Assembly (NCBI GenBank): GCA_003255025.1
Contig: QANY01007306.1
Location: 485,273-549,272 of the forward strand
DNA from: Datisca glomerata
Taxonomy: Eukaryota; Streptophyta; Magnoliopsida; Cucurbitales; Datiscaceae
DNA length: 64,000 bases
Reading direction: 5' to 3'
The translations under genes and the position numbers were made by a program. Of this stretch, positions 1 through 11,340 are shown in pieces. Below the pieces are notes generated by a model that saw only the letters and a program-made list of their open reading frames with translations, was not told the DNA's origin and searched no databases. Every line of letters starts with the position of its first letter. Position 1 is the stretch's first letter.

Positions 1-8
1 AGCAATAC

Positions 9-1257
9 TTGCAAAATCCACACATACTTGTTCCTCCAACTCCAGGGCGTCCACTCATTTTGTATCTTACAGTAACAGGAAAATCCATGGGTTGCGTACT
101 TGGTCAGCATGACGCTTCTGGAAGGAAAGAACAAGCAATATACTATTTAAGCAAAAGGTTCACAAATTATGAGGCTAATTATTCGATGTTGGAGAAAACG
201 TGTTGTGCATTGGCCTGGGTTGCTCATCGGCTTAGACAATACATGTTATACCACACCACTTGGTTAATTTCAAAGATGGATCCTATCAAGTATATCTTTG
301 AAAAGCCATCACTTTCTGGATGGATTGCTAAATGGAAAATGTTACTCATAGAATATGATATTGTCTATGTCACGAGGAAGTCAATAAAAGGAAGCGTACT
401 TGCTGATTATCTGGTAGATCAACCAATGCAAGATTATGAGTCTATGAAGTTTGATTTCCCTGATGAGAGCATTTTAGTCATATTCAAAAATGAAGAAGAA
501 TCTGCATACCCTGAATTGTGGACAATGCTATTTGATGGTGCATCTAATGATGTAGGACATGAAATTGGGGCAATCCTTATATCACCTAAAGGATTTTTTT
601 CCATTTATGGCAAAACTGTGCTTTGATTGTACAAATAATGTGGCAGAATATGAGACATGTTCCATGGGAATTCAAGAAGCTTGTGATATGAGGATAAAGA
701 AGCTTCGAGTGTACGGAGATTCGCTATTGGTGATACGACAACTGAACAGAGAATGGGAAGCTAGAGACTCTAAGCTAATACCTTATAAAAAACATGTCAT
801 TAAGTTAAGTCAAACTTTTGAAGTGATCTCATTTGACCATATACCCAGAGAGAATAATCAAATCGCAGATGCGCTGGTAACTCTAGCGTCCATGTTTGCT
901 GCAGACTCTAAGGAAGAAGCTCAACCCATAAAAATTGAGAGGCGAGATTTTCTTGCTCACTGTATGAGCATTGAAGAAGAGCCAGACACAAGACCTTGGT
1001 ATTACGACATCAAACAATATATAAAGAATGGAGAATATCCATCCAAGGCTTCTGAGAATGGTAAACGCACTATTAGAAGATTGCCCATGGGTTTCTTCTT
1101 GAATGGTGAAATACTCTACAAAAGAAACCATGATATGGTGCTCTTAAGATGTGTTGATGCAAGGGAAGCGAATCAAATCATAAAGGAGATTCATGAAGTA
1201 ATTTGTGGAGTTCATGCTAATGGATATATGATGGCCAAACAAATCTTGAGAGCATGA
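9..1257 (+). pseudogene. Ty3/gypsy (Tat lineage) RNase H plus second RNase H, frameshifted
   Basis: This is the end of a retrotransposon pol gene. The first frame (9-626) carries the RT-linked RNase H: GKSMGCVLGQHD, then the YYLSKRFTNYEANYS and EKTCCALAW blocks usual in gypsy RNase H. From about residue 170 (LWTMLFDGASN) a second RNase H begins. It continues in another frame (559-1257) with NNVAEYE, RVYGDSLLVIRQL and the IPRENNQIADAL block. Two RNase H domains in a row are the hallmark of the plant Tat group. The frame changes around the T-run at about 594-601, so the protein is broken. The second frame ends at a stop inside the integrase zinc-binding region (HEVICGVHANGYMMAKQILRA). The RT itself lies upstream of the window. 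Confidence 0.88.
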
Positions 1258-2244
1258 TATTATTGGTTAACTCTAGAATCTGACTGCATCAAGTACGCCA
1301 GGAGATGTCATAACTGTCAAATTTATGCGAATAAAATTCACGTACCCGTATCCCCTTTACATGTAATGGATGCGCCTTGGCCGTTCTCTATGTGGGGCAT
1401 AGACGTCATTGGTCCCATCACACCCAAAGCCCCTAACGGGCATCGCTTCATTTTGGTATCTATAGATTATTTTACCAAATGGGTGGAGGCACGTTCTTAT
1501 TCAAGTGTAACCAGAAGTGCGGTTGTTAAGTTTATTAAAAAGGAGATAATTTGTCGATATGGTCTACCTGGAAGGATCATCACAGATAATGGTACAAATT
1601 TAAATAACAAGATGATGAAAGAATTATGTGAGCAATTAAAAATTAAGCATCATAATTCATCTCCTTATCGTCTGAAAATGAACGGAGTAGTGGAAGAAGC
1701 CAATAAGAACATAAAAAGGATCATAGAGAATATGACGGAGGTTTATAAAGATTGGCATGAGATGCTCCCATTTGCACTGCATGGGTACCGCACATCAGTC
1801 AGAACATCAACTAGGGTAACTCCATTCTCTTTTGTATATGGCATGGAAGCAATCCTTCCAATTGAGGTGGAAATTCCCTCCCTCAAAGTCTTAATGGAGG
1901 CGAAATTAGAAGAAGCAGAGTAGGTACAGACACGAGATGAGCAATTAAATTTCATCGAGGAAAAAAGATTGACGACATTATGTAGAGGGCAATTATATCA
2001 AAGAAAAATGATGCACGCATATGACAAAAAATTGCGTCCCCGATGTTTCCGAGAAGGAGACTTGGTGTTAAAAAAGATACTCCCATATCAAAAGGCTCAC
2101 CGAGTGAAGTGGACCCCAAATTATGAGGGACCTTTCATTGTCAAGAAGGCTTTCTCGAGAGGAGCTCTCATGCTAACAAACATGGATGGAGATGATTTAC
2201 CGCACACGGTTAATTCTGATGCAGTCAAGAAGTACTTCGTTTGA
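1258..2244 (+). pseudogene. Ty3/gypsy (Tat) integrase, interrupted by stops
   Basis: Integrase of the same element, which would insert cDNA into the host genome. Reading on from the stop at 1255-1257, the zinc-binding pair appears as CxxC (RRCHNCQIYA) near 1300-1330. The catalytic core follows: D in SMWGIDVIGP, D in RIITDNGTNLNN, and the E position near NGVVEEANKNIKRI, so the D,D,E triad looks present. A TAG at 1921-1923 separates the core from the C-terminal part (1969-2244), which has the YDKKLRPRCFREGDLVLKK and KWTPNYEGPFIVKK blocks of gypsy integrase tails and ends in VKKYFV. With two in-frame stops it cannot make a whole protein. Confidence 0.9.
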
Positions 2245-3080
2245 CCACTCTAAGTATGGGAAAATGAAGTTAAAAAAATGCTAAAGCTGTCTCGAATACT
2301 GTAGAAATTCTTCTTACATTTTTTTCTTCTATTTTCTTTTTCCAAACCATCGTTTGTAAACACTGTTCATCATCAATGAAGAGCCTTTCTTTTCTTCTTT
2401 CTTTCCCAGTTGACAAATACATATACTTCATCTTCTCTTTATTTCCATTATTTCTTATTCCTCTTAGTTCTAAGATATCATTAATTACTCTTGAAATAAC
2501 TCAGAAGAATAAACTTGGTCAGTTGAAAGCTAATTGAAAAAAAAATTGGAACTAAGAAAGGTGACCTGATTGTAAAGTAAAATCTAAAAAGTCATCACGA
2601 GGAATGTCAATATGCGCATGACAAAGGCTAAAGCGAAATTGGAGGATTACCCAATTAGAAGTATAGAAGAGAAGCAGAGAGATTATCTACCACTGACATG
2701 GAGCCAAATACTGGAGCATAAACTAATAAATAAGGATGTATCATTTTCCTAAAAATATGCTCGATACTTCATTGTGAGTCCATGATCCTAGGTCAAGTGA
2801 TTATTCTAAAGGGTGTTGGATATGTTTAAAAATCATCATATAATTTTCTTATAAAGGTTCACAATCATGCATAGCATGCACGCATTCAAAATCACTACTT
2901 TACATTTATGTTCAAGAATTACAATGCATAGACATACACCACATTAGTTGTTTGACAAATTTAGGTGCATGAATCACTTAATGATATTTTTTCGAAATTC
3001 ACACATGACCTTCCAACATTTAAAGCATGCATTAGTTTAGTTTTTGTTGTCATGAGACTTGCATAAGTCAACTTTAACAT
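2245..3080 (+). other. 3' untranslated spacer of the Tat element
   Basis: Non-coding stretch between the integrase stop and the tandem repeats. It is AT-rich with polypyrimidine tracts (about 2305-2470). I see no open frame of note. Long spacers between integrase and the 3' LTR are usual in Tat and Ogre elements. Confidence 0.6.
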
Positions 3081-3375
3081 CAATTAATATGGTTAAATCG
3101 AACCCGAATTGAGTCGAGGTCGAAGCCCGGTGTCAGCGCCGGGTCCATTTCCTTTTCAATTAATGTGGTTAAATCGAACTCGAATTTAGTCGAGGTCGAA
3201 GCCTGCATCCACACAGGTTCGTTTTCCTTTTCAGATATCTTTGGTTAAATCGAACCCGTCTTCATCGCGGTCGAAGCCCGGTGTCAGCGCCTAGTCCATT
3301 TCAAATATCTCAGTTAAATCAAACCCGCATTGAGCGAAGTCGAAGCCTGTGTCTATCCAGGTCCATTTCGCTCCA
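3081..3375 (+). repeat. Tandem repeat of ~70-76 bp, four units, in the Tat 3'-UTR
   Basis: Four imperfect units start near 3081, 3157, 3232 and 3302. Each contains GGTTAAATCGAAC, then a GTCGAGGTCGAAGCC-like core, then a CAGG/GGGTCCATTTC tail. The last unit is the most diverged. Tandem arrays just upstream of the polypurine tract are known from plant Tat/Ogre elements, so the array belongs to the element and not to the host. Confidence 0.85.
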
Positions 3376-3486
3376 TCTCATAGAGCCTTATTTAGTCGAG
3401 GTTTCTATTCCCTATTTCATATATTATTGTAGCGATCAAAATACTTATCTACTCCTTTGTACACATTCTGAGATCAGAAGCGTGCT

Positions 3487-3499
3487 CAAAGGGGGCAGC
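3487..3499 (+). other. Polypurine tract of the Tat element
   Basis: The purine-rich run CAAAGGGGGCAGC lies immediately before the TGTAGATACC start of the 3' LTR. It is the expected site for priming plus-strand DNA synthesis. Confidence 0.65.
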
Positions 3500-3720
3500 T
3501 GTAGATACCGTATTTTATCCGGCCTAATACATGAAATATACATGCTTTATATTTTGGTTTTTTTAATAATCCAAGACTATATGTATAATTTGAAAACTAA
3601 TCCAATACTAAAATAAGAAAATTGGTCCAAAGACTAAAAAGTAAAAATTGAAAAAAGAGGACTAAAAAATAAAAATTGAAAAAAAGACTAAAAGTAAAAA
3701 AAGGCAAACCCTAATTTTGC

Positions 3721-3730
3721 CTATAAATAG
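3721..3730 (+). promoter_or_regulatory. TATA box in the Tat 3' LTR
   Basis: CTATAAATAG, placed where a U3/R promoter is expected. Transcription from this copy would run into the flanking spacer. Confidence 0.6.
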
Positions 3731-4599
3731 GAATGGAGTCTTCACTTAAGGGGAGGTCTTTTGGGGAGTAAAAAAAAGGGGAAGTCATTTTTTAAAGTGA
3801 GAAAGAGAGGGGTTGGAAAGAAAGGTGATTTTAGAGAGAGGAAGAAGATCTACACTTCTATTATCTTCATCTTCTTCCATCTTTTCTTCTCAAGGTAGCT
3901 TAATTGTTTGGTACATTTGTTCATAATATATTTTGTTCATCTCTCTTCTTCATATGAATGTAGTTGATATCTTTTGTATTTTTTTATACATAAGTGGATT
4001 GTTCATTCCCTATCATTTCTCCTCATTTAAATCTTAACATTTTAATTTCATGTTTTGATGATTTCTTTACAAGTTGGATATTGAGATGTCTTTGTCATCA
4101 ACTTAATTAATGACGATGATGATAAAGCTTTGAGGGGTGGAAAAATTAACCAAATGTGAATCAACCCTTTTAATGGGTTGAAAGTGTACATTTGATGCAA
4201 AAATCCCCTAGGATAATTTTTTCACACATAACAATGCATAGAATAGAGAATAAAACCTCTATACAAGATTATGCAAATATCTAAGTTGTGAAACTTTTAA
4301 TTTTCCTACAAAGATTTTTTAATATTATGTTCATCATTTTGTGACACTTGTTTGAACTAATTATCATCCATGATCATCCCTTTTGCTATTTGATTAGCAA
4401 TGACTAATGAGGGAAGGAAAAAAATGACAATTAGTGGACTAAGTAGTAAAAAAAAATAGACATATTTATGTTAAAAAAATATATTGTTTATTTTTTCATC
4501 ATTTTTTAAATTTATTTATTTATTTATTTAATAATATTATTATTATTACTATTATATTACATTATAATATATAATATTAAAAAAAAATAAAAACATGAT

Positions 4600-4654
4600 G
4601 CAACAGAGGAAAGTGTTCCTCTGTTGCAGCAAGAGCTGCAACGCTGCTCTTGCT
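4600..4654. repeat. Two adjacent perfect hairpins inside the LTR
   Basis: GCAACAGAGGAA (4600-4611) pairs perfectly with TTCCTCTGTTGC (4616-4627) across a 4-base loop. Immediately after, AGCAAGAGC (4628-4636) pairs with GCTCTTGCT (4646-4654) across 9 bases. The surrounding DNA is almost pure A/T, so this GC-richer island stands out. Confidence 0.8.
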
Positions 4655-6983
4655 ATATATATATATATGTATATATTTATAATTTTTTTTTTAAAAATTT
4701 CTTTCATTTATTACATAATATAGTATTTTACTTTATTCTTGCATTTTTATAATCTCAACATTTTATGTTTTCTATAATTTGACATCCTATAACTTATCTC
4801 TATTCTTTTACTTCCGTTTTGTTGTAATTATTAACATTAATTTCCTTTACATGTTTATTTATTTAGCATTTTTGCATCGTCATGTTTATAATGCGATTCC
4901 TGCATTATTCCCTTATTATTATAATTAATGTTCATGTATGCGTGGATTATAATTTTAATAATTAGATTTAGATTTTGTTACTTCTATTATTTAATTTTCA
5001 CTAAAAAAGACCGACGATGGACTTTGAGATTTTTGGATACCAAACTTCTCGCTACTGAGGTGAGGAGTTATTCTTGGGATACCGAGAATAACTCTAATAA
5101 TGCTTTGATTTAAAAAGATATGAGAATACAAAAAAAGTAATTTTTTTCAATGGTCTTTGAACCACCCATTAAAAGTAATTTATTTTGTTTATTTCTATGA
5201 TACAAAATTCCTCAAATGGGACATTCAAAAATAAATCTCTTTAACCTTTGCCTTAAAATAAAAAAATGGATAGCATTTGATTAAATTTGGTAATCATTTT
5301 ATAATGGGTGTTGTAGGGTGCTAATACCTTCCACACACACAAACGACTCCCGAACGAACTTTGAGTTTTCGTAGATTAAAAAATTTCATCTTAAAATTGG
5401 ATGACCAATCACACTCTAAAAATGATTGGTGGCGACTCCAAATTTCTTTTTCCTTTAAAAATAATTTTTTTTAATCGCCACTTCACGTCGCACGCATGGT
5501 GCGACATAGTGTTAGATTCATTGTTTGGTTATGTATTAGAGATGAAACTACTCAAATTCAGGAATTTATCTTAGATCATTAAAACGTTAATGTAAAACAA
5601 GATAAAATATTTCATTGAATTTTATTAAATAATTAAATAAAAAGGAAAGTTTAATTATTTGGTCAATCAAAAGTTTTTCCTTTCAACCCCTACTTATATA
5701 TACTAGACCTAAAAAATATGCATTGCACGTGGGTCTTCATTTTGGGTTAGCCCCTAAATAATGTTTAAAGCTGAATGTGAACGTGACGACTAGTATAGGA
5801 GGATGTGGAGCAGTGGCCTAATTTGGGATCATTTTGGTAGTTGATTAATGTATTCTCGAAGCATTTTGAGTGTTTCATTCAGCTTTGATTAAATGAGCCC
5901 TTAGCTCTGTATGATTGATTAATGCTGGCGTTTGACCTTGTCGTCTGTATTGTTGAATCTAATTTCCCTTGAACTTATTCAAGTGTTATGTTACAATTCA
6001 GAGGTTTTTTTTTCAAAGATGAGTTTCTATTTTAGTAGGTGTAAAAAGTACCTACGACTCTGAAGCTTCGTGTAGTGTAGCACAATTACCTGCGATCAGA
6101 AAATGAAGCTGATCATGGATTGGCTCGGCTTGGTCTTTCAACTTATGATCGTGTAGTTTAGAGGGGTTTTTCTTATATTATTATAGACATTTTAGTACTT
6201 GAGTCTGTTTAGCTTTTGCTAGTTTTAAAAATGTGATAAGATATGATGAATCTGAAAAATGTCCATTGCCGGTAGAAATGACATGAAAAATATATAAAAG
6301 AAAAAAAATGCACAAGAAGTGTGGAATATGTGCCTTGTAGAGCAAAATTTTGAATATATTTTTTTATATATTTGAGATAAAATTCTATTACCCCTAAACA
6401 TTGATCGAAAATCAATTCACCTCTCCAACACTATTATTTTTAGGATAGAAGTGAATTTTGACGCCGTTTACATGACACTCTGGATGGAGGGTTTTTTTAT
6501 TGTTAAAATTTAATAGGCTGATTGATTTTGACTCAAACTTTAAGGTATTATAAAAATAAACCCTGCTTATTCTTTAGTTCAATATGTTATTATATCACGT
6601 CCTTTATTTTGACTAAAAAGATAAAAAAACTCAATTTACATTGATTGTTTTGCAATCACCCACCTTACTTTTTCAGTCCAATTTATACGTGCATGCCCTC
6701 TAAAATGTTTATAATTCACTTGTTATACAAATTCTACTAGTTTAACTTATAAACTAAAAAAAATTTCAGTTCACTTCCAGAAAATATTTAACGCAAAGCC
6801 ATTCGGACAAAATGATTTAAAGTTGAAAACTGAGATATTATCCGTAATATATTTGAAAGACCCAAAATTTAATCTATCTGATAAATCATGTCAATTTTAT
6901 TAAATCAGAATTTGGTCTTATAGATAGATATGTACAACTTTTGTATAATAGCTTAAATTAATATTTAAATTACTAGTTATCCC

Positions 6984-7195
6984 AAAAGCTTAAGTTGTTG
7001 GGTTAAGAGGGTTAAGTTGTTGGGTTAAGAGAGAGTGTATGTGTGAAAGTTTTTTAATGATCCTATTTTAAATTTAATTATTTTTAAATAGGGAGGTAGA
7101 ATGTTGATGCGGGCATTTGAACTCAGGGACTCTCTTTTTTGATACTATGTTAAGTTTTGAGTTATTACAAAGCTTAAACTGTTAGGTTAAGACGG
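6984..7195. repeat. Degenerate dispersed repeat flanked by short direct repeats
   Basis: AAAAGCTTAAGTTGTTGGG (from 6984) recurs as CAAAGCTTAAACTGTTAGG (from 7168), and part of it is repeated again at about 7011-7031. The block between includes CATTTGAACTCAGGGACTC and GATACTATGTTAAGTT. The layout resembles a short dispersed plant repeat, but its class is not clear. Confidence 0.4.
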
Positions 7196-8116
7196 ATTTA
7201 TATATTTGAATGAATTCTTAACAATTAAGTTTAAATACTGACATTTCATCCAAATTATGAGTTCCTAACTTACTTTATTAATATAGTATTATTATTAAAT
7301 ATTTTGTTAAAGATAAATAATATTCATCAATAAAATTTTGAATTGTTCACTATCAAGTGGTAAACAAGTCTCTTTATTATCTGATTCTTACTTCCTATTG
7401 AAGCCTAAAATTTCAATAAACTGATCAACACATATTTCATTATAAACATAACTAGATCTATTAGTCATATCTAGGCCGTTCAATGAAAAATAATTGTTCA
7501 CATCTGATTAACACGAAAAAATATTTTTAGAGTCGAGATCTGACTTCATTTTTTTATTTAACAGTCGATCATAATGATTCTTTCATGATTGTCCTCAAAC
7601 AGAAGAAATCCCTGATCTAAAATTTATTTGCCTCCTAGGAAAATCAAAGCCTATGTTAAAAAAGATACCAACCATAGTATCTTATGCCTTATGTATATGG
7701 CGGGACCTAACCCTATTGAGGTTATCTTTAACCTATTCAAGGCAAATTTAAAGCATTAGCTAATTGACTTTTCATACCTTTTCATTGACTTCTCCACATC
7801 CATTCTCCTCCGTAAGGTGGTTATGATAATGTTTTAGTAGGAAAGATTCTCTTTCTACTATGTGCTTCAAAATTATAATTTCCCATATATACACCACGTA
7901 TTCTTTTTTTTCTAATTTTTTTATCATAATTATATTTGAGTAATCGTGTGAAGTAATTAACTATGTGAATGCGTACTAGTTCACATATCATTCAATAAGT
8001 TTCGAAAAATTCTTCATCCTTATGAGTTATGATGAGAGTAAACAAGGAGTTTATAGTACACTCATGAAGTACTTATTTGTCTACATAAATGGACGCACAT
8101 CTCTTATTAGTATATA

Positions 8117-8220
8117 TACAAATAAATATCATTATATTGTATATAGTGAATATATATATATATATTATGTAAAATATTATTATATTTATCTGTATTATAA
8201 TATAATATATAGCGAGTAAA
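8117..8220. repeat. AT-rich simple sequence
   Basis: Runs of TATATA and TTATTATAT-like sequence. Both strands stay open only because stop codons are scarce in this composition, so no gene is called. Confidence 0.7.
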
Positions 8221-8373
8221 AGATGTGGTTTAAACTTGACCATTGGAACTTGTAAGCAACAAAGTTTGTGGGTCAATAAATCCATTTTATGTTCTTTGTT
8301 TGTAATATATGTTATAGCATATTTATTTGTTGCGTTATGTTAGTGGAAGTCATTTTCCAAAGTGAGCAAGAGT

Positions 8374-8591
8374 TGTAAAAATATAAAGTTAGTAAGTTAG
8401 TTTATTGGTTAAGTTAGTTTAAGGTCATTATAGTCTTTCGCTTAAACTAGCCATTAGACTCTTTGTTTGGCTTGTATATTGTAAGATGAGGAGGAAGAAT
8501 TACCATTAACCTCCAAGATAGTTTTTCTCTTAAACTAGCCATTAGACTTTTTGTTTGGCTTCCTCATCTTGCATCTCTGTACAAGTCTTTA
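8374..8591 (+). repeat. 5' LTR of copia-A, internally rearranged
   Basis: It starts TGTAAAAATATAAAGTTAG and ends ACAAGTCTTTA, matching the ends of the 3' LTR at 13749-13971. The middle is not collinear. Bases 8494-8521 are the reverse complement of 13870-13897 (26 of 28 match), and the block CTTAAACTAGCCATTAGAC occurs twice (8441 and 8529). The final CA is TA here. Confidence 0.85.
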
Positions 8592-8603
8592 TTGTATCAA
8601 AGC
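8592..8603 (+). other. Primer binding site of copia-A (tRNA-iMet type)
   Basis: TTGTATCAAAGC directly follows the 5' LTR and differs at two positions from TGGTATCAGAGC, the usual initiator-methionine tRNA complement in copia elements. Confidence 0.75.
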
Positions 8604-8625
8604 CTATCTGACCTTTGTTATTATC

Positions 8626-9760
8626 ATGGTTGAGAACCCAGGAAATTCTTCCTTTACTGCTCACGAAGAAAGTGACAAACAGGGTGATTCACAGAAATCT
8701 TCTCAAACTTAATCTTCCACTCATTTTGATTCTGGAAAGATCCTTCAAACTCAATCTTCTAAAGAACCTGTTTTGACCACCAATTTGCCCATGGCAAGTA
8801 CATGACAAAATACCCATTCACCTATTTTTCTCCGATCCAATATTTGTAACCTAATATCAATTCGCCTTGATTCTACAAATTCTATCTTATGGAAGTACCA
8901 AATCTCAGCTATATTGAAAGCTCATATGATATTGGGGTTTGTAGATGGCTTAGTGAAGTGTCTTCCAAAATTGATCAAGAATGATGGAGGTCTCAAAATC
9001 TTGAATTTAAGATTTGAGCAATGGGTTTCATGGGGCCATGCGCTTATGACTTTGATAAACACAACCCTTTCCCCCCACTACATTATCTTATGTTGTTGGA
9101 TGTGAGACATCGAAGGAGGTATGAGAATCAACTAAGCATTGATTCTCTTCTCTTTCTCGAACTAATATAGTTCAATTGAAATATGATCTTCAAACTATGT
9201 CCAAGAAGCCTATTGTAAGTCTGGATTCCTACATTCAGCATATAAAAGAAGTCAAAGATAAGCTGACAACAGTCTCAATTAATGTTAAAGTTGAAGACAT
9301 ACACCATAAATGGATTGCCAACAGAGTACAACACAGTGAGAACTTCTATAAGAACCAGGGCAGAACTGATGTCTCTCAAGGAACTCCATGTGCTTCTGAA
9401 AATCGAGGAATGATACCTTGAATCTCAGAATAAGATTCAAGAAGCTTCTCAGCCTTCAAAATACTGGGTAACAATAAGATTCAAGAAGTACATGGCAAAT
9501 GGGCACAACCTTTCTTGCATCATATAATAATAAATGTAACAATAAAGGAAGAGGCTTCCGTGGAGGAAGAAATAATGGAAATGGTAGATCTAATTCTGGA
9601 CGTGGAGGAAGAAACAAAAACTGGAACCCCACTTCTTAGCCTTCAAAATCCTGGGAACAACACTTCAGAATCAACGAAACTTCAAGAACTCAGATGGATA
9701 CTCATGATTCCAGAACAACAACATCAAAATTCAATGCCAAATCTATCAACGCTTTAGATG
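8626..9760 (+). pseudogene. copia-A gag remnant
   Basis: A start codon at 8626 opens MVENPGNSSFTAHEESDK and stops after about 28 codons. Further frames hold typical copia gag pieces: LKAHMILGFVDGLVKCLPK (about 8909-8970), then MSKKPIVSLDSYIQHIKEVKDKL (9197-9265). A Gly/Arg/Asn-rich nucleic-acid-binding tail (GRGFRGGRNNGNGRS) lies around 9545-9600. Several frameshifts and stops break it. No CCHC knuckle is visible. Confidence 0.75.
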
Positions 9761-9847
9761 AATTTCTCCTACCAACAGAGAAATCCATAAACTAATCTCG
9801 CTGCCATGAATGCAATTACTCAAAGCACTCGGCAACCAAATTCACAG

Positions 9848-10204
9848 GTATGGCTTTTAAACACTTGGTGTAATACCCATTTGACACCTGATCTTGTAAA
9901 TATCTTCAACACCTCTGAGTATAATGGTGAAGAAGGAATTTCTATGGGAAATGGGCAGTCTTTAGCTATCTCTCATATATGATATGGTATGATTCATACT
10001 TCTATCAAAAAATTTCCTGTGTCTGAAGTTTATTGTGTTCCTAATCTATCTTCAAATTTGCCTTTTGTGCACAAATTTTGTGACGATAACAAATGTAGAT
10101 TTATTTTTTATGATGAATGTTTCTTTATTCAGGACAAGGGATTGGACACCATCTTGCATAAAGGGAATTGTCAAGTGCTCTTCTTTATTTAGGATAACAG
10201 TGGA
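9848..10204 (+). pseudogene. copia-A protease region, active site lost
   Basis: WLLNTWCNTHLTPDLV (9849-9897) stands where a copia aspartic protease has its D-T/S-G-A active site, so the catalytic Asp is Asn and the Gly is Trp. EYNGEEGISMGNGQSLAISHI follows. The second half (9989-10192) reads FPVSEVYCVPNLSSNLPFVHKFC, the usual lead-in to the GAG-pre-integrase domain. The frame is then cut by foreign sequence from about 10205. Confidence 0.75.
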
Positions 10205-10690
10205 AGAAGACTTTTACTCAACAATACTTGTCTTGTCCTATTTGGTTATACTCTTTTTGAGTGACTCAAAAGTATACAGTTCATTGAACAATCGGGTCAT
10301 GTTGAATTGTAACTTGTTCATAACATATTTAGTAGTTGACGCAGAAAAAGTAGGTGTGAGCGATTCAAGTGTAATGCTGACTTGAGTTCACTCATCAATG
10401 GTAGCCCTATGTACTCATGCCTCATGCATTATATTGATTATGTTCATAACATGTTTTCACACAGAAGTACATTTATTCATCTTAATAGTCATGTAGCTCC
10501 TAGTAGCTTCATGACGACTTCTATCAGATTGCTGCCCAAACATCGCCTATAGAGATTCCATAATCTCATAGGCAGTTTTCATGCTCTCATGCTTTGTTTT
10601 GAGAACGTGATCAAAAGCATGTATCATTTAGCTTTATTTTTAGATTGAATCCAAGCATCAAATTTATCCCCAATGCTTTCGCTGATCTAT
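10205..10690 (-). pseudogene. Antisense fragment of a different Ty1/copia gag inside copia-A
   Basis: On the minus strand this stretch reads as copia gag of the UBN2 type: KTKHESMKTAYEIMESL, then AMFGQQSDRSRHEAT and an MTIKMNKCTSV block, and further on MNKLQFNMTRLFNELYTFESL. The upstream end reads DAWIQSKNKAK. It sits between the protease and GAG-pre-integrase parts of copia-A, in the opposite orientation. No LTRs surround it, so it is a captured or template-switched fragment and not a nested full element. The boundaries are approximate, and a few stops interrupt it. Confidence 0.72.
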
Positions 10691-11340
10691 ATCTCATACC
10701 TATTAACTTGCCTAAGAAACATCTTCCATGTCTTGGTGCAAAAATTACTAATTATGTCTGGCACTCTAGGCTAGGCCGTCCCTCTAATAACATCGTTAAA
10801 CAAATCTTGAACATAGCACATTTGCCATGTACTTCTCTTTCTGACAATTCTTCTTGTAAAGTTGTATCTCTAATAAAATGGTGAAGTTACCTTTTCCTTT
10901 ATCTGATTCTTTTCCGTTAGATATTATCCATACTTATGTTTGAGGTCCTTCTCCCATAAATTCTGCTTTAGGGCATATATTTTATGTTATCTTCATTAAT
11001 GATATGTCGAGCTTTACATGTTTCTTTCCTATTATGCATAAGTCTGATGTCTTTGGTGTGTTTAAAAGTTTAAGCCCTATGTTGAAACCATGTTCTCCAC
11101 CAAGATAAGATGTTTAAGATCTGATGAAGGTGGGGAATATGTCAATAATTCCTTTAAGACTTTTATGCTTGAACATGAAATACAACACCAAACCACATGT
11201 CTCTATACACCACGACAAAATAGGGTGGTTGAACGTAAACATAGACATTTAGTTGAGACTGGATTAACATTGATGCACTTTGCTTATGTCCTACTACATT
11301 ATGAAATTATGCTTTTGCTGTTTCAATCTTTTTAATTAAC
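10691..11340 (+). pseudogene. copia-A GAG-pre-integrase and integrase remnant
   Basis: The pre-integrase signature is YVWHSRLGRPSNNIVKQIL (10755-10812). In the integrase core the first Asp position reads DIIHTYV, so the expected D of HTDVWG is Tyr and a stop follows. The second block is intact in part (CLRSDEGGEYVNNSF, 11107-11151), as is the third (YTPRQNRVVERKHRHLVE). The frame breaks between these blocks. It cannot be active. Confidence 0.82.

Larger units (their letters stand above)
3500..5506 (+). mobile_element. 3' LTR of the Tat-lineage Ty3/gypsy element
   Basis: The LTR is inferred to start at TGTAGATACCGTATTTTATC right after the polypurine tract and to end near TGCGACA at 5506, giving about 2.0 kb. 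A TATA box (CTATAAATAG) sits at 3721-3730, about 220 bp into the LTR, followed by purine-rich leader sequence. Near the 3' end the block GGTGGCGACTCCAAATTTC (5432-5450) resembles the terminal region of Tat/Ogre LTRs. The 5' LTR lies outside the window, so the right boundary and target duplication cannot be confirmed. A pair of small hairpins lies inside (4600-4654). Confidence 0.7.
5507..8368. other. AT-rich spacer, no gene seen
   Basis: About 2.9 kb without a credible coding region. Open frames here are short, low-complexity and lack recognisable motifs. It includes a degenerate dispersed repeat (6984-7195) and an AT-rich simple-sequence patch near 8117-8220. Confidence 0.7.

Noticed and set aside
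8022..8285. Tyr/Ile-rich frames on both strands near 8022-8285
   Set aside because: AT-rich simple sequence with few stop codons; no motif.
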